In this document: positions 10,362-17,915 of the stretch, in pieces
How the letters are laid out: every line of letters begins with the position of its first letter
Position numbering within the stretch: the stretch's first letter is position 1
Source: Nostoc carneum NIES-2107
GTDB taxonomy: Bacteria; Cyanobacteriota; Cyanobacteriia; Cyanobacteriales; Nostocaceae
Assembly: GCA_002368155.1 (NCBI GenBank)
Contig: AP018180.1
Location: forward strand, 7,124,561-7,188,560
Length of the DNA stretch: 64,000 nt
Direction of reading: 5' to 3'
Notes under the pieces: model-generated
Seen by the model: only the letters and a program-made list of their open reading frames with translations
What the model was told of the DNA's origin: nothing
Databases searched by the model: none
Program-made: the position numbers and the translations under genes

Positions 10362-10381
10362 CTCTGAGGATAAGAGGTAAT
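10362..10381 (+). repeat. 20-bp direct repeat, left copy
   Basis: It is identical to 13269-13288 and abuts the outer inverted repeat. It contains the CCTCT/AGAGG mini-hairpin. Confidence 0.8.
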
Positions 10382-10411
10382 CAGGGTGGTTTCATACGAA
10401 AAAATAAAAAT

Positions 10412-10417
10412 ACATAA
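10412..10417 (+). repeat. Target duplication ACATAA, left copy (IS1634 element)
   Basis: ACATAA directly precedes the left inverted repeat and recurs at 13145-13150 just after the right one. A 6-bp duplication suits the IS1634 family. Confidence 0.75.
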
Positions 10418-10522
10418 CTGTACGTTCGCTCATTTTTAAAGGGTGAGAGGAATTAATGCCTTACTGTTAAAGGAAACAATACGATTTTGGATATCCTAAA
10501 AGCATCACCGTGTAATACATGG
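10418..10522 (+). repeat. Left terminal inverted repeat of IS1634 element
   Basis: 105 bp, with seven mismatches to the complement of 13040-13144. Its inner end is a full copy of the 15-bp palindromic site (10508-10522). Confidence 0.88.
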
Positions 10523-10649
10523 AAAAAGGAAAAAAGCCCTTTCCATGTATTACATGGAAGCTATGGCTCATTAACATCTCATCTGTAATACTGAATATTA
10601 CACTTTAAACTTCACTAATTTGGGGTTAAACTTACGATGTAATACACGG
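10508..10649 (+). promoter_or_regulatory. Left cluster of iterated 15-bp palindromic sites
   Basis: Copies lie at 10508-10522 (CCGTGTAATACATGG), 10543-10557 (CCATGTATTACATGG) and 10635-10649 (CGATGTAATACACGG). The consensus is CCRWGTAWTACAYGG. A partial CTGTAATACTG lies near 10583. The third copy ends directly before the RHH start region, where a bound protein would block expression. I infer binding sites for the RHH protein, the transposase or both. Confidence 0.6.
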
Positions 10650-10658
10650 ATGAGGCGA

Positions 10659-11045
10659 ATGTTAAAGCGGGATATTCAAGGGAAGTTCGCCCTCAAAGAC
10701 GATGATTATCGTCAAGTGCGCTCTTTAAGATTAACGGATGAAACCTGGAAGGCTTTGGGGATCGCTGCCGAATGCTTGGGTATGACTAGAGCTGATTACG
10801 TTGAACAGGTGATTAGAAGGAATGCTCATCCAAGTATTACACGGGAAAAAAAGTTGGCACATAAAGCCAAAACTAGTGTTGTTGAAGTTGCGACCATGCC
10901 TCTAAAGGTGGCAACACTCGAAAGTTTACGTAACCAAGTAATATTGGAGTTGAAGTTAGGTAAGCAATCACCGGGCTACAAAGCAGCACTCAAAGCCCTC
11001 AATCATTTTATTGTGGTACTAAATAGCGAGTATACACAACAGTAG
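10659..11045 (+). CDS. Ribbon-helix-helix DNA-binding protein of the IS1634 element
   Basis: This 128-residue protein holds a CopG/RHH-like segment: SLRLTDETWKALGIAA (strand and first helix) followed by LGMTRADYVEQVIRR (second helix). The C-terminal 70 residues are basic and helical. ATG 10659 is preferred because GAGG lies six bases upstream and the longer frame (from TTG 10620) would translate through a palindromic site. The transposase gene starts 36 bp downstream, so the two are probably co-transcribed. The likely role is to bind the repeated palindromes and control its own operon, or to assist transposition. Neither is shown. One further site (10830-10844) lies inside this gene. Confidence 0.65.
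   Translation: MLKRDIQGKFALKDDDYRQVRSLRLTDETWKALGIAAECLGMTRADYVEQVIRRNAHPSITREKKLAHKAKTSVVEVATMPLKVATLESLRNQVILELKLGKQSPGYKAALKALNHFIVVLNSEYTQQ
10830..10844 (+). promoter_or_regulatory. Palindromic site inside the RHH gene
   Basis: CCAAGTATTACACGG is identical to the copy at the right end (13040-13054), although here it is under coding constraint. This supports a functional site rather than chance. Confidence 0.5.
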
Positions 11046-11081
11046 GAATTCGCTGTTTTGTATCAGTAAGCGGGGAAAACA

Positions 11082-12788
11082 GTGGACATAAGTTCTGAGC
11101 GGATTGACGATATTCCCGTCATCGTGGAATGGCTTGTTCAGATGGGGATAGCTAAATGTATTGACCAAAAACTCAAAAAACCACACGGAAACCACAAAGG
11201 CATGAGTTATGGTCAATTGAGTGTATTGTTACTGACATACATAATTACTCAATCAGACCATCGGTTGTGTGCAGTGGAATCATGGGTAAAGGCACATCGA
11301 AGGATTTTAGAGTTAAGTACAGGGTGGTCGATAGGAGAAAAAGATACCAGTGATGACAGATTGGCAAGGGTAGTCGAAGAGTTAGGTAAGCAAACACAAG
11401 CAACGCAGGAAATAGAGGTCAAGTTAGGACAAAATCTGATTCGCGCCTACGAATTGCCCACACAAGTGGCACGAACCGATACGACTAGTTTTAGCGTGAA
11501 TCATCAACAGGGAGATTCTCCAGAAGAAAATATATTACGTTATGGCTATTCCAAGGACAAACGCCCAGATTTGTTGCAATACCGTCAATTATTGGCAACC
11601 CTTGACCCAATGGGAATGCCATTAGTCAGCACAACCCTTGAAGGTAATGGAGCTGACGACCCATTATATTTCCCCACTTGGCAAAAAATAGCACAAGTGA
11701 TTGGACATAAAAAGTTTGTCTTCATCGCTGATTGTAAAGCTGGGTCGATTGCAACTCGCGCTCAAATCGCCGCTTCTAGGGGTATTTACTGCGTTCCTGT
11801 AGCCATGAGTGGGCAACACCCTCAATATCTTCAGCAATGGGTTCTCAACCCACCAGCGGAAATTGTGCCCATTCGTTTACCACGACAAGATGAAGAAGAA
11901 CCTGCGGTGGGAAAAGGTTTTGAAGTGGAGTTAGGTAAGTTTTGGTTCAACAAACAAACCAACAAATGGGTGCGTTGGCTAGAACGCTACTTAGTAGTTT
12001 ACTCCCAAAGCCTTGCCGCATCAATGATACGTGGACAACAGCAACGCATCTTGACTGCTGAAACCGCTCTCCAAAGTTTAGCTAACAAGCCAGGCTCAGA
12101 TCGGGAGCTACTCACCCATAAAGTAGAAAACATTCTCCAGCGCTATCGTGTCAAAAATTTTTTCTCAACCATGATTACAGAACAGATCACTAAAAAAACT
12201 CGTCATCTCGGACGGGGACGACCATCAAAAAACTCGACCACAGAGGAATTGACAGATATTTGTCTTCAACTTCATATCCAGAAGATAGATACTGCAATTC
12301 AGGAGGCAGAAACTTTGGCAGGGTGGCGATTGTATGTTACTAATGCCGATAGTAGCCAGATGAGTTTACCACTTGCTGTGATGTATTATCGGGATGAATG
12401 GCTTTTAGAGCGAGGTTTTCACCGTTTTAAAAGGGGTTCTTTGCCAGCCCTACCCATTTACTTTCAAAATACTGACCGAATCACTGGCTTAATGTTCCTG
12501 TTGAACATAGCTTTGCGTGTATTTACTCTAATGGAGTTTGTAGTACGGCTGGCTCTTGAGCAAACCCAACAATCTTTGGCAGGTCTTTATGACGGTAATC
12601 CAAAGCGAAAAACTGCTCGCCCATCTGCTGAACAAATGCTCAAGGCTTTTTGTAATTTAACTCTTTATTTTTTACCTGATTCTACCATCTTCATCACACC
12701 AATTAACGCGCTTCAAAAACAAATTCTTTCTTTAATGAAAATGCCTGAATCCCTTTATCAGATAGATTCAGTGGTGCGCTCGACATAA
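11082..12788 (+). CDS. IS1634-family transposase
   Basis: The protein has 568 residues. The N-terminal SERIDDIPVIVEWLVQMGI segment is typical of the DUF4277 head of this family. The DDE core includes Asp133 (ARTDTTSF), Asp217 (FIADCKAGS) and a C-terminal Glu within EWLLERGFHRFKRG. This last motif, followed by LPALPIYFQN, is characteristic of IS1634/IS4-type enzymes. The start is GTG with GGGG just upstream. The frame is intact from end to end. It should cut and join the 105-bp ends of the same element. Confidence 0.9.
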   Translation: MDISSERIDDIPVIVEWLVQMGIAKCIDQKLKKPHGNHKGMSYGQLSVLLLTYIITQSDHRLCAVESWVKAHRRILELSTGWSIGEKDTSDDRLARVVEELGKQTQATQEIEVKLGQNLIRAYELPTQVARTDTTSFSVNHQQGDSPEENILRYGYSKDKRPDLLQYRQLLATLDPMGMPLVSTTLEGNGADDPLYFPTWQKIAQVIGHKKFVFIADCKAGSIATRAQIAASRGIYCVPVAMSGQHPQYLQQWVLNPPAEIVPIRLPRQDEEEPAVGKGFEVELGKFWFNKQTNKWVRWLERYLVVYSQSLAASMIRGQQQRILTAETALQSLANKPGSDRELLTHKVENILQRYRVKNFFSTMITEQITKKTRHLGRGRPSKNSTTEELTDICLQLHIQKIDTAIQEAETLAGWRLYVTNADSSQMSLPLAVMYYRDEWLLERGFHRFKRGSLPALPIYFQNTDRITGLMFLLNIALRVFTLMEFVVRLALEQTQQSLAGLYDGNPKRKTARPSAEQMLKAFCNLTLYFLPDSTIFITPINALQKQILSLMKMPESLYQIDSVVRST

Positions 12789-13039
12789 TTCATCTTACTC
12801 AATTACCTGTACCACTCCTGAAGGAGGATACACACAATTGAAGTCCCATTTCAATATTAGCAATTTCCGTGTAAGACACCGTAAATTGAACTTTGAATAT
12901 TGCTACTCTTCCATGTATTACACTGAAGAGCTTAACTTCCGGTAACAGTCTCTCAATATATTTCTTTCATCCCTGTAATACACGCAAAGTCGCAATTTCT
13001 TTTACCATGTAATACATGGTAAAGCTCGTTCTCCTTTTC
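12789..13039. other. Right subterminal region of the IS1634 element, no gene
   Basis: It contains a CTCCTGAAGGAG hairpin soon after the transposase stop, then sites at 12911-12925 (CCATGTATTACACTG), 12971-12985 (CCCTGTAATACACGC) and 13005-13019 (CCATGTAATACATGG, a near-perfect palindrome), with a degenerate one at 12867-12881. This mirrors the cluster at the left end. Confidence 0.6.
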
Positions 13040-13144
13040 CCAAGTATTACACGGTGATGGTTTTAGGAGATCCAAAATCGTATTGTTTCCTTTAACAGTA
13101 AGGCGTTAATTCCTCTCACACTTCAAAAATAAGCGAACGTACAG
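13040..13144 (-). repeat. Right terminal inverted repeat of IS1634 element
   Basis: It is complementary to 10418-10522 at 98 of 105 positions. Its inner end is a palindromic site (13040-13054). ACATAA follows at 13145-13150. Confidence 0.88.
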
Positions 13145-13268
13145 ACATAAGTCTTGATTTCTCGTTTTGTAGCATGGCTTTTTCCCTCTCTCCAAACCTC
13201 TCTCCCCGTGGGAGAGAGGCTTTGAAACCCAGTTTTAGTTTTTTCTCTGCTTGTATGAAACCACCCTG

Positions 13269-13288
13269 CTCTGAGGATAAGAGGTAAT
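13269..13288 (+). repeat. 20-bp direct repeat, right copy
   Basis: It is identical to 10362-10381 and directly follows the outer inverted repeat. The sequence after it (GGGGATTGGG...) presumably continued from the left flank before insertion. Confidence 0.8.
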
Positions 13289-13380
13289 GGGGATTGGGAA
13301 TTAGGGAGTTGGGTATTGCCTTCCCCTTTTCCCCCTGCTTCCTTCCTCTTGGAACGATTATCATTCTTATTAGCTGTATA

Positions 13381-13401
13381 TTTTAATTTCTGGAAGTCCC
13401 T
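13381..13401. repeat. Remnant right end of a GGGACTTCCA-type MITE
   Basis: TTTTAATTTCTGGAAGTCCCT matches the right end of complete copies at 42925-43035 and 56586-56708. No left end is found here. The IS630 element begins directly after it. Confidence 0.6.
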
Positions 13402-13410
13402 AATACCAAT

Positions 13411-14005
13411 TCACGAAAAGCCTGATACAAATAAAGCATCGAGAATAAAGCCCCAACCTGTAATAGAAGCAACAATTGATGTGTTTAATTTCTCCATACG
13501 TTGCCAGATAGCTGTTCTTAACTCATCTAAAGTTCCAAAGCATTCCCAACTTAAATGCCTTTTAACTTCTTCCCATAACCGTTCAATGGGATTAACTTGT
13601 GGTGTATGTGGAGGTTGAAATAAGAGAATAACATTTTCTGGTATTTGAAGAGTCTGGCTTAAATGAAAAGCTCCATTATCTAGTTGGAGAATATGTATAT
13701 CTTCCGAATATGTAGTCGCAAACTGTTCTAGAAAAATATTAAAACAAGCTGTATTGAGATGAGAAAACTCCCATATATAATATTCTCCAGTTAATGGTTC
13801 TACTAAACCGTATAAATAAAAATTTTCTCTCTTCCATTGCATTATGCCGATAGGCTTAACGCCACGAAGCGTGATTAGTCTTCCTGGTTCTGTTTTTAAT
13901 CCTACACGGCTTTCATCGCCACACCAGTACCTAATTTTTTTGTGTTTATCTGTTGGTGCTATGACGTGTTTTTTGATGACTTCTAAGTATTGTGGCAGTT
14001 TTTTT
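13411..14005 (-). CDS. IS630 transposase, C-terminal part (ORFB, by -1 frameshift)
   Basis: Reading the -1 frame from the A8 run at 13999-14006 gives an open frame to the stop at 13411. It contains the DDE triad: WCGDESRVGLKT (first Asp), ILQLDNGAFH (second Asp) and NPIERLWEEVKRHL (Glu). The first ATG in this frame lies well inside (13842), so without frameshifting the first Asp would be lost. The product is therefore expected as an ORFA-ORFB fusion. The alternative is a plain mutation that inactivated the element. Confidence 0.75.
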
Positions 14006-14483
14006 TAAATTCTGATTCTGCTTCTTCGTTGTGTTTTACCCCTACTGCTCGTGGTACTTTTAACTTGGCTTTCATCCGATAACGTACTGTGTCGTGTACA
14101 ACTTTATATGATGCTTCTACTCCTTCTTGTGCTTTCAACCATATTCGGATTTCTTCATAACTTTTAAATCCCTCTGGCTGTTCGAGTTCTCTTGAAAGTT
14201 GTTCTTTAGCTGAATTATTAATGATTGGCGGTCTTCCTGTACTCTTGTTTACTGACAACAGACCATTTATTCCTGACTTTGTATAAGTTGAGAGCCATCT
14301 TTGCACCGTCACCCTTCCTCTGCCCACAACCATAGCTGCATCCTGTACCGTTCTTACTTGACCCATTTTCAGCAAATACAAAGCTTGAATTCGTTCGCGG
14401 CTTGATGCTGTTTTTTGTTTTAAGAGTAGTTCATGCAACTCTTGGACTGACTCTTTTATTTCGACTTTAGTGACTCCAGCCAT
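13983..14483 (-). CDS. IS630 transposase, N-terminal part (ORFA)
   Basis: This 166-residue frame carries a helix-turn-helix region: RTVQDAAMVVGRGRVTVQRW, then GRPPIINNSAKEQL, the typical linker between the two HTH domains of IS630 enzymes. The end of the frame (EFKKNCHNT) passes through TTTAAAAAAAAC, a slippery run at which a -1 shift joins ORFB. Alone it would bind the ends but not catalyse. Confidence 0.8.
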   Translation of the reverse strand: MAGVTKVEIKESVQELHELLLKQKTASSRERIQALYLLKMGQVRTVQDAAMVVGRGRVTVQRWLSTYTKSGINGLLSVNKSTGRPPIINNSAKEQLSRELEQPEGFKSYEEIRIWLKAQEGVEASYKVVHDTVRYRMKAKLKVPRAVGVKHNEEAESEFKKNCHNT

Positions 14484-14584
14484 TTTTTCTTGTTCATATT
14501 TATTCCTTAACTATCTGTATCATACTTTTAGTGAAATGGTATAAGTTTTGCCATGCTAGCTAAAATCTAAAATCCAAAATCGGA

Positions 14585-15766
14585 TTATCCCTTCACACAC
14601 AAAACTTGTTTGAGTGTAGCGACAACTTCCACCAAATCAGCTTGATTTGCCATTACTTGGTCAATTGGTTTATAAGCACCAGGAATCTCATCTAATACGC
14701 CTTCATCTTTACGGCATTCTATACCCTTAGTCTGCTCAATTAAATCATCAAGAGTATAGGCATTTTTTGCTTTATTTCTAGACATTAAACGTCCTGCGCC
14801 ATGAGAACAAGAACAGAAGCTATGAGCATTACCTTTACCTTTAACAATAAAAGATTTAGCTCCCATTGAACCAGGAATTATGCCATAGTCTTCAGTTTGT
14901 GCGCGGACTGCACCTTTACGAGTTACATACACATCTTCGCCAAAATGTATTTCTTTTTCGGCGTAATTATGATGGCAATTTACTACTAATAAAGGTTTGG
15001 TTGCTTTACCACCCGCAAGATGTTTTTCAATAATGCGCTTAAATCGCGCCATCATCACATCACGATTGAAACGTGCATATTCCTGCGCCCATTGTAAATC
15101 GTTCCAGTAGGCTTCAAATTCTGGAGTACCAGCTACAAAATGCGCTAAATCTGGATCGGGTAAATTATTATCTGCCAGCTTCGCTAATTCTTTAGCTGTA
15201 TTAATATGGCACTGCGCTAAATTATTACCAATTTTGCGCGAACCAGAATGCAGCATCAACCAAACGTAATTCTCTGTATCGAGGCAAACCTCAATAAAGT
15301 GATTACCTCCGCCAAGAGAACCCATTTGTTTCATGGCTTTACTTTCCAGATTTTGCACACCACGATGCAAATCCTTAAAATCACTCCAGCGTTGCCAATT
15401 AGTAACAGATTTTTCAACTTCTTTATTTTCGTTGAATCCAGTAGGAATTGCTGCTTCAAGCTCTAGGCGAATTTTCTTAAGTTTACCTTCAAGTTTTTCA
15501 GCAGTAAATGGCATTTTCATCGCAGCCATACCGCAACCAATATCCACACCAACAGCAGCAGGTATAATTGCTTCTTTAGTAGCAAGTACAGAACCTACTA
15601 AAGCACCTTTACCTAAATGCACATCTGGCATCAAAGCTACATGTTTAAATACAAATGGCAGTGATGCTACATTCTTAGCCATTTTGGTTTCTTCATTACC
15701 CAAAGCGTGATTTGCCCAAGATAATACTGGTGTTGGTGCAGAAATTTCTAATTTTTCGTAGGGCAT
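14585..15766 (-). CDS. rtcB: RNA-splicing ligase RtcB
   Basis: RtcB joins RNA ends with 2',3'-cyclic phosphate to 5'-OH ends using GTP and Mn2+. The metal and nucleotide motifs are all visible: LMPDVHLGKGALVGSV, AAVGVDIGCGM (metal Cys), GGGNHFIEV, HSGSRKIGN and CSCSHGAGRLMS, where the His takes up GMP. The length of 393 matches the short bacterial form. No archease or RtcA lies beside it. It is probably an RNA repair enzyme in the cytoplasm. Confidence 0.95.
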   Translation of the reverse strand: MPYEKLEISAPTPVLSWANHALGNEETKMAKNVASLPFVFKHVALMPDVHLGKGALVGSVLATKEAIIPAAVGVDIGCGMAAMKMPFTAEKLEGKLKKIRLELEAAIPTGFNENKEVEKSVTNWQRWSDFKDLHRGVQNLESKAMKQMGSLGGGNHFIEVCLDTENYVWLMLHSGSRKIGNNLAQCHINTAKELAKLADNNLPDPDLAHFVAGTPEFEAYWNDLQWAQEYARFNRDVMMARFKRIIEKHLAGGKATKPLLVVNCHHNYAEKEIHFGEDVYVTRKGAVRAQTEDYGIIPGSMGAKSFIVKGKGNAHSFCSCSHGAGRLMSRNKAKNAYTLDDLIEQTKGIECRKDEGVLDEIPGAYKPIDQVMANQADLVEVVATLKQVLCVKG

Positions 15767-16129
15767 AATTTTATTAATTTCTAGTTTTTTGAGTGTAATT
15801 TGAAATTTAAGGTGAAATTACGTATTTTTATCAGCATTTATCGTATAAATTTACATATAATATGATTTTTGCTTAACTTCCACACAATGAGGAAGCTTGA
15901 ATTTATTATACTACAAATGTAGTACTTGTATTATAAAAATGTCAACTCCAGCATCAAAGCTGTCCTGAATCAGGAATTATCATCTGCGTTAGCATTGGCA
16001 CAGCAACTTGTAGAGAAGCCGAATGAAGGCATCGCTCCCCAATAACGGCAGATTTCTGAGAAATATATTAAAATTTGTAAATAATAGCACTGTGGTTTTC
16101 ATCACCTATCCACGATTTGGCGCAATTCT
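15767..16129. other. Gene-free spacer between rtcB and the methyltransferase gene
   Basis: It contains the TACTACA/TGTAGTA palindrome described separately and a short frame, MSTPASKLS, that stops at once. It may be the relic of a small gene. Nothing else is supported. Confidence 0.5.
15909..15924. promoter_or_regulatory. TACTACA-AA-TGTAGTA palindrome (BlaI/MecI-like operator)
   Basis: Seven-base arms with a two-base centre match the operator type bound by BlaI/MecI/CopY repressors (TACTACA-N2-TGTAGTA). It lies about 140 bp upstream of rtcB and 206 bp upstream of the methyltransferase gene. No BlaI-type repressor gene occurs in the window. The assignment rests on motif likeness only. Confidence 0.4.
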
Positions 16130-17047
16130 ATGGCGGTTCCTCAACATAAAATCTGGGAACGTTTGATATCCCCTGTAGTCAGCTTTTTAATTGATGAAGA
16201 GGGATTAGAGCGGTATGCTTTGAGTATTGACTGGAAAAAACAGAGCGATCGCTTCCATAGAGACGATGTAATCTTACCCTCTTACTACAGTAGCTATAAA
16301 TTTCGTGGCATTGAGGGTGGTTATCTCAACCCCAAGGTAGTAGTTTCCTACGATCCAATTCTGCAATATCTGCTGCCACCAAATGAAACCCTTGTCCGCC
16401 AAGCTGCAATTGATGCAATTCAAGTCCAGCCACGACGCATACTAGATTTGGGTTGTGGTACAGGTTCAACTACCTTAATGTTAAAACAGGCTTTTCCCCA
16501 AGCCCAAGTCATTGGCTTAGATTTGTCTGCTTATATGTTGGTAATGGCAGAACATAAACCCACAAGTGCTGGTTTAGACATACTGTGGCGACATGGTAAT
16601 GCCGAGAAAACCGCCTTTCCTGATGCTTCTTTTGACTTAGTGACAGCTTCTTTATTATTTCGCGAAATCCCCACAGCAGTATCCCAAACCATTCTGCGCG
16701 AATGCTTTCGATTGCTGGTAGTTGGTGGGCAAGTATTAATTTTAGATAGTAATCAAAAGGCCCTGCGTCAGCTAGAATGGCTCAAAGAAGTGTTTGAGGA
16801 GCCTTATCTGCGGGACTATGCTGCTTTCAATCTCCATGAGAGCATGAATCAAGCAGGATTTTCGGCTTTATCAAGCAAAGATGTTTGGTGGATGCATCAA
16901 GTAACTAGCGGCGTAAAACCCATATCAAAAGTTGATGTAACTAAATACAATACAGTGAAGCAGACCGTATCAAAATCAACAGATGGCAAAATCGATAATA
17001 ATGATTTAGAGGATCTGGGCTCCCCAGTTTTTGGCATAAAGGCATGA
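16130..17047 (+). CDS. SAM-dependent methyltransferase (class I)
   Basis: The protein has 305 residues. The SAM motif ILDLGCGTGSTTLML lies at about residue 105, followed by VIGLDLSAYML (acidic loop), GNAEKTAFPDASFDLVTASL and LRECFRLLVVGGQVLILD. This is the order of UbiE/MenG-type enzymes. The first 100 residues and a polar C-terminal tail are extra. The methyl acceptor cannot be deduced. The stop overlaps the start of the HAD gene (ATGA), so the two are translationally coupled. Confidence 0.85.
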   Translation: MAVPQHKIWERLISPVVSFLIDEEGLERYALSIDWKKQSDRFHRDDVILPSYYSSYKFRGIEGGYLNPKVVVSYDPILQYLLPPNETLVRQAAIDAIQVQPRRILDLGCGTGSTTLMLKQAFPQAQVIGLDLSAYMLVMAEHKPTSAGLDILWRHGNAEKTAFPDASFDLVTASLLFREIPTAVSQTILRECFRLLVVGGQVLILDSNQKALRQLEWLKEVFEEPYLRDYAAFNLHESMNQAGFSALSSKDVWWMHQVTSGVKPISKVDVTKYNTVKQTVSKSTDGKIDNNDLEDLGSPVFGIKA

Positions 17048-17772
17048 GTTTAAAGGCGATTTTATTTGATTTTAATGGTGTCATCATTAAAGATGAGCAA
17101 ATCCACCTGCGCTTGATCGATGAGATTCTGATTCAAGAAAATCTCCAACCGCAACGGGACAGCGAACGTCAAGCATCTTTAGGACGCAGTGACCGCGCTT
17201 GTTTTCAAGAACTGTTGTACAATCGCGGTCGTGTCCTCAGTGATGAATATTTAACTCAGTTACTCCAGCAAAAGGCGCAGATGTATATCCAAGAACTAGA
17301 TCAGCTGGAAAAACTGCCTTTATACTCAGGAGTAGACGACTTGATATTTCAAGCGCGCTCCCATAATCTCAAACTAGGGCTAGTTAGTGGTGCCATTCGC
17401 CAAGAAATAGATATAGTACTGCAACGCGCGCAATTAACTGAATATTTTCCCGTCATAGTCGCGGGTGACGATATCACCACCAGTAAACCAGAACCCGATG
17501 GTTATTTGTTGGCAGTAACGCGTCTTAACCAAAAATATCCCGACTTGAATCTACAAACAACAGAATGTTTAGCAATTGAAGATACCCCAGCTGGTATCCA
17601 AGCCGCAAAAAGAGCGCAAATGCAGGTAGTTGGTGTAGCCAATACCTACCCCTTCCATATGCTTCAGCGCTGTTGTAACTGGACTGTAGATTATCTGACG
17701 GATTTGGAACTAGAACGAGTGCAGGAAGTGTTTTCCCCGAAAGAGTTACAACCAACCGCAGATAAATGGTAA
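17044..17772 (+). CDS. HAD-superfamily hydrolase (phosphoglucomutase-like subfamily)
   Basis: The protein has 242 residues. HAD motif I is ILFDFNGVI, motif II LGLVSGA, motif III the Lys of TTSKPEP, and motif IV IEDTPAGIQAA. The cap sequence and the SKPEPDGY element resemble beta-phosphoglucomutase and related phosphatases. Motif I reads DxN, where most members have DxD; the second Asp is the general acid/base, so activity may be altered. It overlaps the methyltransferase gene by 4 bp and is probably expressed with it. The substrate is unknown. Confidence 0.82.
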   Translation: MSLKAILFDFNGVIIKDEQIHLRLIDEILIQENLQPQRDSERQASLGRSDRACFQELLYNRGRVLSDEYLTQLLQQKAQMYIQELDQLEKLPLYSGVDDLIFQARSHNLKLGLVSGAIRQEIDIVLQRAQLTEYFPVIVAGDDITTSKPEPDGYLLAVTRLNQKYPDLNLQTTECLAIEDTPAGIQAAKRAQMQVVGVANTYPFHMLQRCCNWTVDYLTDLELERVQEVFSPKELQPTADKW

Positions 17773-17842
17773 GATGGAAAATAGTGAATATGCATAATTT
17801 GAAGATTATTCCTCAGATTTCGCTATCTACAATCTTAGATAA

Positions 17843-17915
17843 GGGGAATTAGCTCAGTTGGTAGAGCGCTGCGATCGCACCGCAGAGGTCAGGGATTCGA
17901 GTTCCCTATTCTCCA
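17843..17915 (+). tRNA. tRNA-Ala (anticodon CGC)
   Basis: The cloverleaf is complete. The acceptor GGGGAAT pairs with ATTCTCC, with A as discriminator base. The D arm is GCTCAGTTGGTAGAGC, the anticodon stem CTGCG/CGCAG with loop ATCGCAC (anticodon CGC at 17876-17878), and the T arm AGGGA/TCCCT with loop TTCGAGT. No CCA is encoded. The anticodon arm contains a GCGATCGC (HIP1) octamer at 17871-17878. It would read the GCG codon. Confidence 0.95.

Larger units (their letters stand above)
10418..13144 (+). mobile_element. IS1634-family insertion sequence, 2,727 bp, with RHH accessory gene
   Basis: It is bounded by 105-bp terminal inverted repeats that start CTGTACGTTCGCT (98 of 105 positions match) and by ACATAA on both sides. 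It carries two genes in one orientation: a ribbon-helix-helix protein and a DDE transposase with an N-terminal DUF4277-type segment. A 15-bp palindromic motif is repeated in both ends and once inside the RHH gene. Long inverted repeats, the accessory gene and the repeated sites are all unusual for a simple IS. Both genes look intact, so the element may be active. Confidence 0.85.
10382..13268. mobile_element. Small inverted-repeat element interrupted by an IS1634 element
   Basis: Perfect 16-bp inverted repeats, CAGGGTGGTTTCATAC at 10382-10397 and its complement at 13253-13268, bound the element. Removing the IS1634 element and one copy of its 6-bp target duplication leaves about 150 bp without a reading frame, as in a MITE. 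The element is flanked by a 20-bp direct repeat, CTCTGAGGATAAGAGGTAAT, at 10362-10381 and 13269-13288. This would be an unusually long target duplication. The internal CTCTCCCCGTGGGAGAGAGGC palindrome lies on the right side. Confidence 0.6.
13403..14542 (-). mobile_element. IS630-family insertion sequence
   Basis: Imperfect terminal inverted repeats begin ATACCAATTCACGAAAAG on the left and, read inward from the right, ATACCATTTCACTAAAAG. They enclose two overlapping transposase frames on the minus strand. The length, about 1.14 kb, suits the family. IS630 elements insert at TA; the exact flanking dinucleotides are not clean here, so the borders may be off by one or two bases. Confidence 0.8.

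Noticed and set aside
10620-10658. N-terminal extension of the RHH protein from TTG.
   Set aside because: It would translate through a palindromic site and lacks a leader; ATG 10659 has GAGG in front.
13181-13221. Hairpin CTCTCCCC...GGGAGAG as an RNA gene.
   Set aside because: Common dispersed palindrome inside the interrupted MITE; no other support.
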